This document shows, in pieces, positions 1-13,452 of a stretch of DNA of 64,000 nucleotides; positions within the stretch are counted from its first letter, which is position 1; each line of letters starts with the position of its first letter. Origin of the DNA: Acanthornis magna (Eukaryota > Chordata > Aves > Passeriformes > Acanthizidae); the NCBI GenBank assembly GCA_036785705.1, contig JAWUZG010000970.1:1460501-1524500 (forward strand). Direction: 5' to 3'. Below the pieces are notes generated by a model, which saw nothing but the letters and a program-made list of their open reading frames with translations, was not told the DNA's origin and made no database searches. The translations under genes were made by a program, and so were the position numbers.

Positions 1-1440
1 TAATTGGAGCTGTAGCACCAGGTGGATCAAAGGTGGCTTGGGGTAGTAGCATTGGACCAGAAGTGTAAAGTGACCTGGTAGGGCCACTGCCCCTTTCTGC
101 TCTGAGACACGAGTCACAATTTTTATGATTCTTGTGCAAGTGACAACAAGTCTTCTTTAGGTTTGAAACAAGAAAAGCAGAACCTGTCTTGAGGAACATA
201 CACATGCAGATGGCATTTCTCTGACTCCAAAGAGCAGTGGGGTTGCATCAATCTGCTTTATTCCCCAAGGAACACAGGTGTAAATTGTGCAACAATGAGA
301 ACCAGGGGTCTGTTAGTGCTACATTTTCATAGTGAAGAACGGGTTACCTGGCCTCCTGGCTCTGTGGTTACTGGCTTCTGTTTTGTGAGGAGGCTGACGC
401 ACAGATTGATTAAACATAAAGACATCTGGAAATATGTAAAAAGTTATGATTTTTTTTCTGCTACAATCAAGTCATGATCTCTGATAAAGCAAGAACTCCC
501 TGGCAGAGCTGGTGATGGGATCTCGATGACTTCAGGCCCAGCTCCCTGCTCCTTCACGTGCTAAGACATCCTTGTTCTGCACTTTTACAAAATGCTTTGA
601 AATGTTTTCCTTTTTTAAATTCATTCCTACATTAAAAAAAACCAGCCAAAAATGGAGAGCAGTACTGTGAAATTTGGAAGCCATCGGTATTCTTGTGACT
701 TTCAGAAGAAGCGAGGAGGTTTATTTCAGACCTTCAGCCAGCCTCCCTTCCTGCTGCCTCCTTTCCCCAAAATCAGAAAGCAGTCAGGGCCTGAGTCATG
801 GACTCTCTGATTATAATAAATCTCACTTGGGACATACAGCTGTATACCATGCTAGTGCACTACATGCTTTTTCTGCCTCCACCACTGGGTTTTCAGTGCC
901 TGCTCTGTGCTGTGGCTTTTGACTCCAGTGGCTAATTAGATAGCAAAATGTCTCATGTAAGATTTTTCTTGGTCTTTTTAAATGAGTTCTTGGCAAATCA
1001 GAGAAATTAAGAATTGGAAGTGTATCTATAGTAATTTTCACAGCAACAGAATGGTAAGTGCAATATTCGTATTATGAATATGGCTCAGTATTTATAGCTC
1101 TCCAAATATTTACAGAGATAAAGCCTTTAAACATAGCCCCAGCTTTCTGTCTTCAGTAGCAGTTTAAATAAATGTCATTTGGATAGAAGTTAAAATTGAG
1201 GGGAAAGGCAGCCACTTCTAGTCTAACACTGTCTCGCTGGTGTCTCTGAACTCCAAAAGTTTCATGCCTGAAATTGTGTTGTCCCTGTTCCATATGAGCC
1301 AGTGTTCATCCTGATGTGCACCTCAAAAGCACCTTAATCAGATAACTCCTGTGGGTAGATGGGTGCCCCCTGGTCCTCAAATTCACAGGGGTGAGAATTC
1401 AAAGTCATGCAGTTGCTGAAGCACTCATGAGCCACCGAGT

Positions 1441-1680
1441 TAAAACGTGGCATTGAGGGTGTGTCTCGGATTGGAGGAGTCACCGAGGGATGTTGGCAGT
1501 GGCGCTGTGGCATGGCTGGGATGGGCACTGGTGAAGGGCATCACGCTGACGGCACCTGACACACACCCGCGGATCCCAGGCCAGCCCGTGCTCACCGCAA
1601 ACACAGGAGCGTGCTGGGTGCGAGCGGTGCGTCAGCGGCATGGCGAAAGGCAGGCTCACAAGTACGAGCTTGTCCAGGGT
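1441..1680. promoter_or_regulatory. CpG-enriched patch, possible intronic regulatory element
   Basis: I count 17 CpG dinucleotides by eye in these 240 bases, while the flanking kilobase has very few. It includes a CCGCGG site at 1567-1572 and a dense cluster at 1618-1645. No TATA box or recognisable first exon accompanies it. The patch could be an intronic enhancer, a cryptic CpG-island promoter or simply GC-rich sequence. Only the composition is observed; any function is inference. Confidence 0.3.
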
Positions 1681-3289
1681 ATCTGCCTAAGAACATGTAA
1701 TAAATTCCTGCCACAAGGCTCTTGTGATAATTTTTTTTTTTTTAACTCATGCGTGGCCATGAGTTTAACTCATTAACTGTCCAAACTGAAAGCTGTGATG
1801 GATGCTGAGGGCAAATGTTTGAGTAGAAACACAGTAGAGTGAGGGGGTGGGTAGTTTCAGGGAGGGCACTATTGTGTTTGACTTACCCCCAGACCTGGAT
1901 TTATAATCCTTGGATGAGGCAGCAAGGATCAGGGGAAGAACATTTCTTTGGTCTTACAGTAGAAGATGTCATGACAGCAGTAATGATTTCTCAGTGTCCC
2001 AGTGAGTAAGGTGCCCAGGACTTACTAATTAGTAACTCCTTTTCTGATGGACATCCCTCTTGTGAGTCTAATAGTTTTAGGAGGAGTGTGGCATGGTTTG
2101 GTTCTTTTTGAGGAGGAAAATCCTTTCTAGAAATAGGGAGCAGCGTCTTGCAGCTGTTTAGACAAGGAGATTTCATGGCTGTGCTGAGAGCCAGCAGCCA
2201 CGAAGGTTGTTTTTCCCTGGATAGAGACTGAAATTACTTGTGAGCCAGTGACTGAGTGTACAGCATCTCTATTACATTAAGATTAATAATTCCTCAGCGT
2301 ATTTGCAGCTGGAAGTTTTATATAGATCTTTATTCATCATGATGTGAACAGCTGCTCTTTTGCTGCACTGTTGAGTTAAGGTCCAAGTGGCAGCACTAGA
2401 AAGTGCCACATAAAACATACTCCTGCTGTTTCCATTCACTGTTCTCCCATCCAGCTCTAGTCCTTGGCCCAGGCTTGGCCCTTTGCAAGAGCAAGCTGTC
2501 TTATTTTTATTTGTGGACCAGCTCTGGCTACATTTGGATCTTAAAACAGAGTTTGAGTGAATCCAAGGAAAATCACTTTAAGAAAGAAGAAATAAATCCT
2601 GAAAGTAGCAAAAAAATCTGTAGGAATTCCTGTTACAATTTTATTTTAAGTAAGTGAAGAACTATGGGGTAGTAACATTTCATAGCACAGAGCATAATTT
2701 ATTCACTTTTTTTGCTTAACTGCGTCAGATGAAGTGCAGCAAAATCTGTCACAGCCAGAGGGTCACCCCAGCTCCTAAGACGGTGTTTTATTTTCTGTCT
2801 GGTTGTTTTTTGAGGGGTTGTTCTGGTTTGCTGCATTTTATTTTTTCATTCTGAGGTCTGTCTGCTCTGCTGTTTTGAATAAGATGCTCCTCTTTTTTTG
2901 GCTTGTGCTCTCACAGGAGTGTCCAAGCGGACCAAGTTTAGCACCTGAGTACTCACTGACAAGGAGTCTGGAGCTGAGCTGTGTGCCTCCTCCGAAAACT
3001 GGCACTCCCTATTGCTTGCCTGGTTGCTGGCAAAGGGAAGAGTTCCGTGGTCATCCTGGTCAGGATGATGTGCCTCTCTCAGTCCTAGGTACACAGAAGC
3101 CTGTGTCAAGACATCTGGAAAGAGCAAAGGTTGCATGGGTGGTATGGCAGTGACTGAAATGTACATGTGCGGAGTGTGAGCTTGAAGGTGGAGAGAAACA
3201 GCTGGAAAAAGACAGGGATTCTGCACATGGAGAGCATGACACGTGCCTCAGTGGTTTGTCAGTGCTCTGTTGATGCCACCTGTGTGGCT

Positions 3290-3960
3290 CATGGGCACTG
3301 CCAGGGCTGCTTGCTCTTTGTGCTGTGGGGATCTGGATCCCCAGAGTGGGGCTGCCAGCCCCTGCCCGGCTCCTGCTCTGTGCGGCAGGGTACCTGTGCC
3401 TGCCTCTGCCCTGCTGCTGCCCTGCAGTGTGCCGTGCACCTCTGATCTGCAGGAGGGCTGCCCAGCTTCCCTCTGCAGCAGAGGAGGCGAACAGAGCTCG
3501 AGCTGGTTCCATAAACCAGCTCCCATGGCACCTGGAGTTTGGGAGAAGAGCTTGGGAGAAAAGCCACTACAGTCCCCTGCCTCAGGGCATCTGAGGTATG
3601 TTTTTTCCTCAGACCTTCCCCAGCAAAAGAGTTCAGACGGGGTAAGAATTCTGTGATGAAAGGGGCAGTCTTTTCCTGACTCTTTTTCGCAGAGGTGTAA
3701 GTTGCTGGCTCCCTGGCCCTTCAGCAGCAGTCCCTGGGCATTTTCAGCCAGCGGCAGGGCAGCTCGGTGGCTGCCCAGGCGAAGGTCGGGCAGAATCTCT
3801 GCAGCGAACACCAGAATAGACGCCCCGGTCTCCTGACCTCACCCCCTGTGCCTGCGCTTCACATGACAGTCATTGCCCGCAAGATCAGCTTTTCCCTCCT
3901 GCCGTTCAAACCCATGATGCAGCAGCTTACGTCTTCCGTGCTTCTACGTGGGAGCCGAAA
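3290..3960. other. GC-rich intronic segment with overlapping chance ORFs
   Basis: This segment is GC-rich and, as a result, open in several frames on both strands. The longest is a 187-codon frame on the minus strand at 3248-3811. The translations are rich in Pro, Gly, Ala, Ser and Arg, show no domain, and have no reading frame clearly favoured over the others. I see no coding exon here. The higher CpG density towards 3720-3960 could reflect a regulatory element. Confidence 0.3.
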
Positions 3961-6900
3961 GTAAATTCTTTTTCTTGAAAATCAGATGGATGACGCTATT
4001 TTTATGCACGCTCAGTGCTAACAGCTGAAATCAATACCCAAAATGTTTGTGCACTTCCTTTGTAGTTTAAACGGCTTGGTCTTTGATTTGGTTTTAAGAA
4101 ATCAGGGCACTGAGCACTCACTGATGGTATTTTATTGAGACTGTATATTGGGTACACTTTTAAAACATGACAATTTGTTTCATTTAATCATTCATCATGT
4201 GTGGTTCCTGCAAGGAAAAAAAAACAAACCTGCAGCTTGACAAAGTTAGCAATAAAGCTATTTGGTGTGCATCTCCAAAGCTCTAGCTTAAAGAGACAAG
4301 CAGCACTTATCTTGACTTTAAAAATGTCACTGTTTTATAGATTTTATTCTGTTTGACCTTTTTTGAAAGCGTTGCAATTACTTCCCAAAACATTGATGGG
4401 GCTAAAAGTGAAAGAGGCCTCATTACACCAGACTGGGTTGCTAGTCTCCCTAATGATTCTCACCAGACTGACTCAGGTATTCGTGATCAGTTCTGGGAAT
4501 GCAAATGGGGCAGATGGATGTGGAAGGCATTTCTGAGCATAAGCACTGCAGTACCTGCTGCAAAGCAGCATGGCCATCAGTTACATGGTCAGATTAGGAA
4601 ATGTAGTTATTGTTCTTACTATTTTTAGAGGCGTAAATGGGTGTATTTACTTGTTGTGTTTATTATATACCAAACATACAAAAACAGGCACACACACAAG
4701 AGGTATTGATGATATGGATGTTCCCTGTGGCATTTTTTGGCACACCATTATCATTAAGGAGGCAGCCCCTACTCACTCAAGAGTCTCAAGCACAAGCTGC
4801 TGACTCATTTTGAGAGTGAATACTAAGTCCCGGGTCATGCCCTGCTTCATTATTAGTGGGAGCTCAGGCCTTAATGCGTTGGGACAGGCTGAGGCCTAAA
4901 TTATACCCCCATGTTCATTTAACACATTTGCAAGAGTTTGGGTATGGAGGAAGGCACCACTGTAGGTTTTTTGCAGTCCTTTCCCCAAACTCCCAGTAAG
5001 TACAGTTGAAAGCTACTACACAGTACAGCTCCCTTTCTTCCTGACTGATGTCATGGGTGGTGCAGGGGCTGTACCTGGCTGGTGTGTCCTGTGAGAACAG
5101 GACCATTCTTTCAGTGGCCTCCAGGAGCCTCTCCAGACAGAGGGCTCCTTGTTATGACAGGTAGCTTTCTGAGCATTTCAACAGATGCTTGGGCATGCCG
5201 AAAGCATAAAGCACTTGGAAAGGGAGCATGTAGAATATTTCAACTGTGTTTCTTAAAATAAATGCGTGGCTTAAATAATAGAAGTTTTCCTCACAGACTG
5301 TAGAATAACCACTGAAGCTGAAATAGCATTTGACTTATGGGATGTGACATTAGCAAAATTTCCTCAAAATTTAGTAACTGTAGCAAAGTTAGGGGAGGTT
5401 TTGCTTTTTTTTTCTAGTACTTATGTTCAAAACACCTCATCTCTTTCTGCTCATCATTTTCCAAGTCCGTTCAATTCCAGCTGCCAGATTTAATAGATGG
5501 GCATCAGGCACACATTTAGAATCCAGGCAGCCTCAGTATGCTCACGTCTGTGATAAACCTGAGGTCATCGTAACTGTAGGACTGAATCAGACAGGACCTT
5601 GCAGTCGGCTGATGCCTGTGAGGGGTGACAGCCCTGTTTCCTCCACACTTTGCTGGCCACTGGAGGAAGACTCCTGGTGTTCAGTGCCATGGCACCTGGA
5701 CACATGAAAACATCCAGCTCCAGTGCACAGCGCATCTCCTTGGGAAAGGCTGGGGTTTGCTTTGGCACCCTGCACTGAGATGAGCTGCAACCTACTGGTG
5801 AGAATCAAGACGTGTCGGTGGGAGATGGCGCTGGGAAAGCGATGACGGAGAGGTGTAGGAATCCCAGGGAAGGCTTGATGCAGTGCCTCAGCCGTGCGGC
5901 CTTTCCCTCGCTCTTGCGTAAGATGATGTAAGGTGACGAAGAGCTTAAATGTGATCAGTCCTGTCCTGGTGTTAATTACCAGTGACTGCATCGCTTTTGA
6001 TAGAATTAGAGGAGTGTATAATAGGCCCACAATTAAGTCTGATTTTGATCTTAGCAGCTTCAGACAATAAAAATGAAAATATCATTTGAGATGAGTTCAA
6101 GTATTTTTAACAGTGTTGCTCAAAGAGGAAAAGAACTGAGTAGTCACTGGTTGGTCAGAACAAGAGAATATGACCTACTTTCATTTCAGAACCAAACACA
6201 CTTGGCCACACAGGTCTTATTTGCATACTTAAGTTTTTCCTGCGTCTTTCCTTTGTACCAAACCAGGAGACTGCTGTACCACTGCCTTTTTTTGGGAAGG
6301 GAAACTCATTCAAAAACATTGTGCTCCTGGTCCTTTTTTGCAACTAATTCCTCTCACAGTTTTCACAGCAGGGGAAAGTACAGCTCTTTCTACTTGGATC
6401 TATGTACTGCCAAGCAAAGCATGCTTGGTAGGAAAGACACATCCTTTATTATGAATGCCGTAGCTGAGAGCACCTTTGTCACCCGTACTCAGCCACTGAG
6501 TTATTAAGAGCTTTGGACTGTGTTACACAGAGAAAAAGATAAAAATAGGATGTCTGACGCATGCATCCCGTGTTGCACGCCAGGAAACTGAATCGCTGTT
6601 CCACCGAGTACAGTACCCCAGAGCATACATGGAAAATATGCATGGATATGAACATACGAGATCTTTCCTCACCAAGAAAAATGCTCAGTCACCCTTTTTT
6701 CCCATCCCATTTTACACTGATCCTGTTCAATATTCCCTGTGACTGCTGGCAAGTCTAACAGCCTAATGTACTGCAGCTCTGCTTTTAATGCCGCTGCTCC
6801 TCAGTGTTGAACATGTGACGATAATACCGCTCTCCCATGTTTTGAGGGAACTTTGGAATATTCTTATTGCACCCAGCTGACAGTAAGCAGGATCCTGCCC

Positions 6901-7190
6901 ATTCTCCAGACATTGGCAGCATGCTGAAAACTCCCAAGGCTCAACACTGTCTGTTACAGAAATTGTGCAGTGGGTGCATAATCTAAAATAAATCATTCAC
7001 AGTACGTGCCCCTTTAAATGTTAATCCTTGCATCGCTTTCTTTTATTGTTTCTGTTGGCAAACATGATTATGTGACATAATATAAAAGTAAATAATGTGA
7101 TGCAATGGGTAATGCTCAAAGGGAAATACAAACTGGAGATCAGATGCCTCCTAACACAGAATACGACATAAAACTTAGAGTGACGTACAT

Positions 7191-7230
7191 GAGTGAGTGA
7201 GTGAGTGAGTGAGTGAGTGAGTGAGTGAGT
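7191..7230. repeat. (GAGT)10 microsatellite
   Basis: Ten perfect tandem copies of the tetranucleotide GAGT (ACTC on the other strand). A perfect array of this length is usually polymorphic. It lies in intron sequence about 2.9 kb upstream of the first visible exon. Confidence 0.97.
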
Positions 7231-8440
7231 TTTGCTTATTTTGAGGGCAGCAAAATCAAGCATAGAATGATTACATGAGTCTTTCTGGATGTTTCTGGCA
7301 CTTTCTAAGTCAGGGAGTAAGTAACTGTGGGTAATGGATCCAAAGCAATGTACAGCATGGCTCTAGGACAGGGCCTTTAAAAAAAGCAAACATTTAGCTT
7401 GAAGATCAAAAACCTTAAAAAACAATGCAAAACATACATCTGAGATATTATTTATTGTCCAGCAAGTGAACACTTTTCAGGGAAAGGCAGGTGTGCAAAG
7501 CTTAGGACTACAGGTGTCTGAGTGCCTCCTGGTAGGAAACCTGTGGGAAAAGCACAGGCTGAGACTCAGCAGTAGGTTACAAGGTATGGCAGCAGCCAGG
7601 TTCAGATTTAAAGATAAAGCCTAAAATAGCAGAACCCAATGCAAGAGCAATGTTTTTGGTCCTCTTTGCCTGTATTCAGTGAAACATATGGGTACCTTGG
7701 TGTGCGATTTTGCTTTTGCTGAATTGAGGTTTGAGTTACTCGCTAGTCTATTTTTACATTTTAAACGGCCTTGTAATTCAATATGTGTTTGTTTTAATTT
7801 TACACTCTCCATAAAAAGCACCCTCCATGACGAGTTGGAGAAGTGACCGCTGTCAATGCATAGAAATTTATTTGCCCGGCATGTCACACTGTCTTACTTT
7901 TCCCCCTGCAAACCCTCGTGCTGATCTTGACCAAAAATACCTCGGGATGCCTTGTATCTCCTCCGTTACCTAAGCTTTGCTGCTGAGGGTCTGGAAATGG
8001 AGAGGCGGGGAAGATCAGCCTGGGACAAATCCAGGTCACTCTGCCAGCCCTGCTCACATACACTGTTGGAATTAATGAGCAGCCAAGGCTGTCATGTGGA
8101 GAGACGGGGTGGTGATGAGTAGGACAGTGGCTTCCCCATGGCTGCTGGCCATACCAGGAGCACACCTGTGATTGCCCACTGGCAGCTCAAGCTGCATGTC
8201 TGTCTCTGAGGGAGAAAGCCAGAAATCCCTCTTTTTGCAGTAGTGCTGATGTGTGTGTCAGGCACCGACAGGTGCTCCATGTGGAGCCGAAGGGAGGCTC
8301 ACAGCCCATGGCATCCTGCTGAAGGCAGTGTAAAGGCACAGCTCTGCTTTTCTCTCTCAGTTGTTTTGCTGATGCTGCAGATTTTCAGATTGCCACTGAT
8401 GTGTTTTCAATTTGACAATACCGGTATGGAACTGGCATCT

Positions 8441-8510
8441 CATGTCATGTCATGTCATGTCATGTCATGTCATGTCATGTCATGTCATGTCATGTCATAT
8501 CATATCATGT
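8441..8510. repeat. (CATGT)n pentanucleotide microsatellite, 14 units
   Basis: Eleven perfect CATGT units are followed by two CATAT variants and one more CATGT, making 14 pentamers in 70 bases. The two adjacent variants differ by the same G-to-A change, which suggests one substitution that was then duplicated by slippage. Each unit contains the palindrome CATG, so either strand can form short self-paired structures. Confidence 0.97.
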
Positions 8511-10130
8511 CACAACCCCCTGGCTCAGAGCTGCCGTCACATGGTGTCGCAGGAATAGAGCTGATAAAACAGTGTAGTGCTAGAAATGAGCTTTGTCCTC
8601 CTCCTGTCCCTAAATCCTTGCAGCATCCACGTGCCTTAGGTAAGGATGTAAAAGCTGACTCACCAAATCAAACAAAATGCTTCTGTTCTCCTCTTGGCTT
8701 TTGTGACCAAAGTGTGGGGTGAAAATCTGCAGTATGCCCAATTAGTGGTGGAAGATGTGTCTAGGCCCATTGTCCTTCCTTGGTCATGCGTTGGTCACTG
8801 TGGTACCTGAAACTTTGCTGCTGGTAATTGCTGTTGCCATTCAGCATGTTTGATAGTGGAGGGAGGGCTACAGGCCTGTGCCAGCGCCGACCAGAATTTC
8901 GCAGGGCTTAAGGAGTAAAAGTGACTCAAGATCTTTAGTAACATTCCTGCTGTCAGATGGTAAAATACCCTAGAGAGATAAGAAATTGCTTTGTAAGATT
9001 TAAGGAGAGAAAACAGACAAAATACAAATATCAGCAGCATTTGATACAGGTTTCACCACTCGCTTTCAGCTTTATTTAGCTTTGAACTTGCATGTACCAT
9101 AGAACTACTGTTGATCCTCACCAAATGATGATAAATTTGTCATATTCCATGATGGTGAATAACTTATGCCCAAAACCACCGGAACCATTCGCAGAGGAAC
9201 CTAAACCTACAACAAAGTGAGCAGATTTGCTCTAGGACGGGTCATCTCCTGGGACAGCCCACCTTGCCCACCTTCCTCTCTCCTGTGGTCGCTGCATCCT
9301 CCCTTCCCTTGGGACAAGGCTCCACCACTAACCACTGCGGGATAACTGGTTTCGTGAGACTCATTTTCAGGTGGCAGCTACAAGTGGGACATTGTCTGGG
9401 GACTCCACAGCAGTGGGAACCCCGAGTAGCTTCTGCAGGAGATGGTGTGGATGAGGTCAGGCTCTGCTTCCTCTGCAGCCTGTGGCAGAAATAACTCTTG
9501 TTGTCATCGGAGCAGTCACTGTAACGTGGATGAGGTTCAAGCCAGGCCCAAGAGCTTCAATGAGATTTTTGTCCGATTATAACAAGAATTTGACACACAT
9601 GGTGAGCTACTAATCATGTATATGTGATCTGTGTCCATGCCGTCCCAGGAGGTATTTACCAGCATAAAAATCAGTTAATGAGGGGACGGGTCACGAGCAG
9701 CAGACTGCTGCTGCATGAGGGATGTCCCAGGAAGCATGGGGGTGGATGAGCTGTGTCCTTTCCACTTGCAAACTCTGTCAGTTTTTCCTCGCTCAGTACT
9801 GTGAAGGAACATGGAGTTCATAGTGGATTTTTGCAGAACACTGCAGCAGAATTTATGCAAAGTTTTCTGTGGCAGGATGTAGCAGGAGTGCACAAAAGCT
9901 CAGCCCATCTAAAGTGCCTCGGGTCCTTTAGGATAATGAGACATTTTGTGAGTGCACCTTTTTATTGTACCAATATTACATTACAGGAAAAATGGAAGGG
10001 GGGAACTTAACACATAGCACCTGTCACAAGTTCTCTCCTTGAATTAGGCTCTCCCGCTTATAAAAATTTAATTGATTCCTAGCAGTTTATGTGCATGGTG
10101 CTCAGTGGGCGTTTTCTGTTCTCTTGCCAG

Positions 10131-10333
10131 CTCCATGGTTACTTAGAAAGCGAGCCACTCACACTGCAGCTGTTCATTGGGACTGCAGACGACCGCCTGC
10201 TGCGACCCCATGCCTTCTACCAGGTTCACCGGATCACCGGCAAGACCGTTTCCACCACCAGCCACGAAACAATACTTTCCAACACCAAAGTCCTGGAAAT
10301 TCCGCTTCTTCCAGAGAACAACATGAGAGCAAT
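10131..10333 (+). CDS. NFATC1: NFATC1 exon (probably exon 5): Rel homology region, N-terminal half
   Basis: This 203-base exon starts in phase 0 after TCTTGCCAG and ends with two bases of a split codon before the donor GTAAGA. It encodes [15 protein letters not shown], then [20 protein letters not shown] and [16 protein letters not shown], and ends near LLPENNMRA. It corresponds to about human residues 463-530, counting back from Lys702. It forms part of the N-terminal, specificity half of the Rel homology region, an Ig-like beta-sandwich that binds GGAAA. The main recognition loop (RAHYETEGSR) belongs to the preceding exon, outside the window. The ATG at 10089 is intronic and is not a start. 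An in-frame TAA follows the donor directly, so retaining this intron would truncate the DNA-binding domain. Confidence 0.96.
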
Positions 10334-13300
10334 GTAAGACCGAGGCACCATATCTGACTCCTAGCAGCTTCCTCTTGGTCACCTCACTTTATTTCTTTGG
10401 GCCTTGGTTTTTTTTTTTGTACACAGTTTTCCTTTCCCTGTCTTTTTTTTCTCCTAAATTTCTGTCTGTAATAGTAGGTTTTCACAATTTTGCTGAGACA
10501 AATTACCCCTAATCAGCTTAACAGCAAAATGAACTTCACAAATATTTATGACAACTGATTGCTTTCATTCTAGGGTTTCAGCCAATGTGCTTATTTGCCA
10601 TTTAAAATAAGTATCTCAGTTACTGAGCTGTAAATATCTCCTACCTCAGCTCCTGCATTTAGTTTCTAAATATGACACCTGTTGCTCCTATACGCACTAG
10701 CACAAGGAACAGAGCTGATTAAAATTTATCTTTGGATGTCAAAGGAAACTCTTAGAAAGCATTTCCAAGTACCCTCGTGGTTTTTCTGAGACAAATAAAA
10801 TCACTCATTTCTCACATAATAAAACTCAGCATTTTTCATGGCAGAATCTTCTAGAAGCAAATCTTCTAGACCTAAAAGCTACCTCTGAGAACCTTTATTC
10901 AAAGGTGGTGCAGTTTACAGATTGAGTTGTTAAACTGGGCTAAGTTCAGTGTTACGCAGAAAAGCAGGCATGGATGTCTTAGGATCTCTGAGTTATCTGA
11001 GTGATATTTAAGTGCCCTGTAGTCCATTAAACATCCATAAACGTCGTTATAGGATGATATATAAAGGTTAAAATATCCTTCTGTAAGTGACATACGTGAG
11101 AGTCACCATATTATTTAATCCTGCCCTCTCTGTCTCCCTCCCTCAAATCAACCTAGCCCTTATCTGAGTTGTCTCCCCCCTCACCCAAATCTTCCTAACC
11201 CTTATCTGAAGTATCTGCCTTGGGAGGAATTTCTGCGTGCTCACGTGCAAGTGCAGCTCTTGATGTGTGTGAATAAATATAACTGTATTCATATTTATAT
11301 ATAGATGCATGCACCTTTGTGTGTATATATAGGAAGATAGACAGAAAGCAAGCAAGAAATCCTGGCCCCCACCAAACCGAATACCAGGGGAAAATCACAA
11401 TTTCACTCCTTGTTATTCATACAGTTTTCCATGCCTTAATGGAGTGGAAAATGGTATCAGACACCTGAAGTCCTTCCGTGCGTAGTGGTTATTAGAAGCT
11501 GGTTTGCAGTGTCATGTACAACATGCCCTGGAGTGCCTCTTGTAAATAGAAGAGCCAGAATATGTTTAGCTGCATTGCCAGCTGGGTTTAGAGTGATCAC
11601 TCAAGACCTGAGGACCTCTGTCAGTGCATTGTGTTAAAAGTCATGGCAAGCCTGCAAAATTACTGGCCCTTTTTGCTGCCCCTGTAAGTTGGTGGAGCTA
11701 CATTGGGGTCAGGGAAAATTCACCAATTTGTACCCACACAGTATTTATCTGGCCCTTTGTTTATCCAGTTTGAATCACATTTTTGGCCATCTAGGAACAT
11801 TATTACCATTTCATTCATTTTTCTCCCTAAAATAAAGGCAAGTTACATAGTTTGGGAGCCAAGCTGAATATTTTCATGACGTGTGCCAGATTGTAGTAGA
11901 GCTCACTCAAGAATCACAGACAATGCTTTGGCATATATAAGCCTTACATGTGAGTCGTCTAAAACCTCATGTAGCACTAACAATGAATTGAAATTTGGAG
12001 CCAAGGACTTTTCTCACACTTCGTGTGTTCAGGCTTGATTCGGTGAAACACCAGAGGTCATCTGCACATTTTAACTCCTGCATATTTAGCTGCTCCTATT
12101 GACTTCAGATTTTAATGTCCGTGACTTTACAAGCCTGAATTTAAATATTTTTTCCACTCTGAACTTTACTGACCATGAATTGTATGTCATTAGTTACTCT
12201 ATTTAATTTACAAGTGTTGCTATAGGAGAGACAATATCGAGAAATGCACTGTTACTTCCGTATCTTACAGATCTTTGCATAGAATTTTGACATAGGTTCA
12301 AACACTTTGTAATTCTTACAGCTTCACCTGCTAATATGCATTGTTGAGAAGCTTTAATACTTTCATTAGTTTCTTTGATCGTATCAGCAAACGCATTTTT
12401 TTAATTCTGAAATCCATACTTTAGAAAAAATGCAGATCAAAACTGTGCTGCCACAGTGCTTGTTTGCAGTTTGCTTCAGAACAGAGCTTCAAAGGTCTGG
12501 AGGGGGAATGAAACTCTTTGAATGCAAAATAAAATTAACTATGCATATTCAGTGTAATAAAATGCATGCCAGAGACCAGTACCCAGAAGAAATTGCCTTG
12601 TAGGCTTTGTAGTCATGGCCAAAGCAGAGGTATTTTTGCAGTGGGTATTTTTGAGTGTGTATGTTTATATTTCTTTTGTTCTGAGAACTTCTTCTGTTGA
12701 AATATTCTTTGACAAAAATGTTGGGTTGTAAACTCATCCAAGAGAAAACCAAAGTTAAAAAATGAGAGTGAGGTCAGAAATAGTAATAGTTGTATCTGAT
12801 GAAAAGCACATTTTTCCCTAATGTTGGGGGAGGACTCTGAGTTTAGTTTTTTTCATGCAGAGCTCCAGCTCAGTGCTCAGCTTGGGAGTATTTCCAACTC
12901 ATTGAAATACAAACAAATTGACAGTAGAACTGACCTCAGGGAGAGCTGTGCTCATTAATAAGCATTTTCAGGACTTTGCCCTAGATTAAAAATTATGTCA
13001 GATTTTTCTCCAAATTAGCTGTAACAAGTAAAATTGTAAGTAGCCATGCTCTGTAAGTTAGTAACACTTTTTGCACTGCTGTCTCATCCCATTGACTTTT
13101 CTAGTCTCGCTTTTTTTTTGGGCTTTAGTTAGCCTTTAAGTACAATCCTTACAGGATGTGTTGGGGAGGAAGGTTCTTCTAGATTTTCTTCCTCTGGAAA
13201 CTGAGGTAACATCCTAAATTTGTGTGCTTAACAGCAGCCACTACCTGCTGCTACAGATAGCCCCAACTCAGCTGCTTGTGAGTGTAAGTATTAGACTAAA

Positions 13301-13452
13301 CAAAGTCTGCTGTGTTCAGCCTGCTCATTGGGTTGTGCCTGATGCAGTTTTTTAAGAAGAGCATTCAGGAGAGAGGGAAGATACTGCACACTTTTGTCTT
13401 CCTGAAGTCTGCTTGAAGTGAACTGAATTGCCCTGTGTTTCCTTTTGGATAG
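10334..13452 (+). other. NFATC1: Intron between Rel exons (3.1 kb, phase 2)
   Basis: Bounded by the donor GTAAGA at 10334 and the acceptor TTTTGGATAG ending at 13452. The split codon AT|C gives Ile. A T-rich tract at 10409-10452 and ordinary AT-rich sequence fill it. I see no exon, RNA gene or recognisable repeat in it. Confidence 0.9.

Larger units (their letters stand above)
1..10130 (+). other. NFATC1: Intron (3' part) upstream of the first visible exon
   Basis: This stretch runs to the acceptor TCTTGCCAG at 10122-10130. I searched for the preceding NFATC1 exon, whose peptide should contain HYETEGSR and end in HPIVQ, and did not find it in any frame, so the intron is probably longer than 10.1 kb. 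It contains a CpG-richer patch at 1441-1680, a GC-rich patch at about 3290-3960, and perfect short tandem repeats at 7191-7230 and 8441-8510. Open frames here are short or lie in GC-rich sequence, and none resembles a known protein. The rest looks like unique, AT-leaning intronic DNA. Confidence 0.8.

Noticed and set aside
3248..3811. 187-codon minus-strand frame
   Set aside because: It lies in GC-rich sequence open in several frames on both strands, shows no domain or plausible homology, and composition explains its length.
8441..8510. Direct repeats considered as a CRISPR-like array
   Set aside because: Contiguous pentamers without spacers are a microsatellite; no prokaryotic features occur in the window.
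10089..10130. ATG upstream of the first visible NFATC1 exon as an internal start
   Set aside because: The residues before Leu-His-Gly-Tyr do not match NFATC1, and a canonical acceptor ends at 10130.
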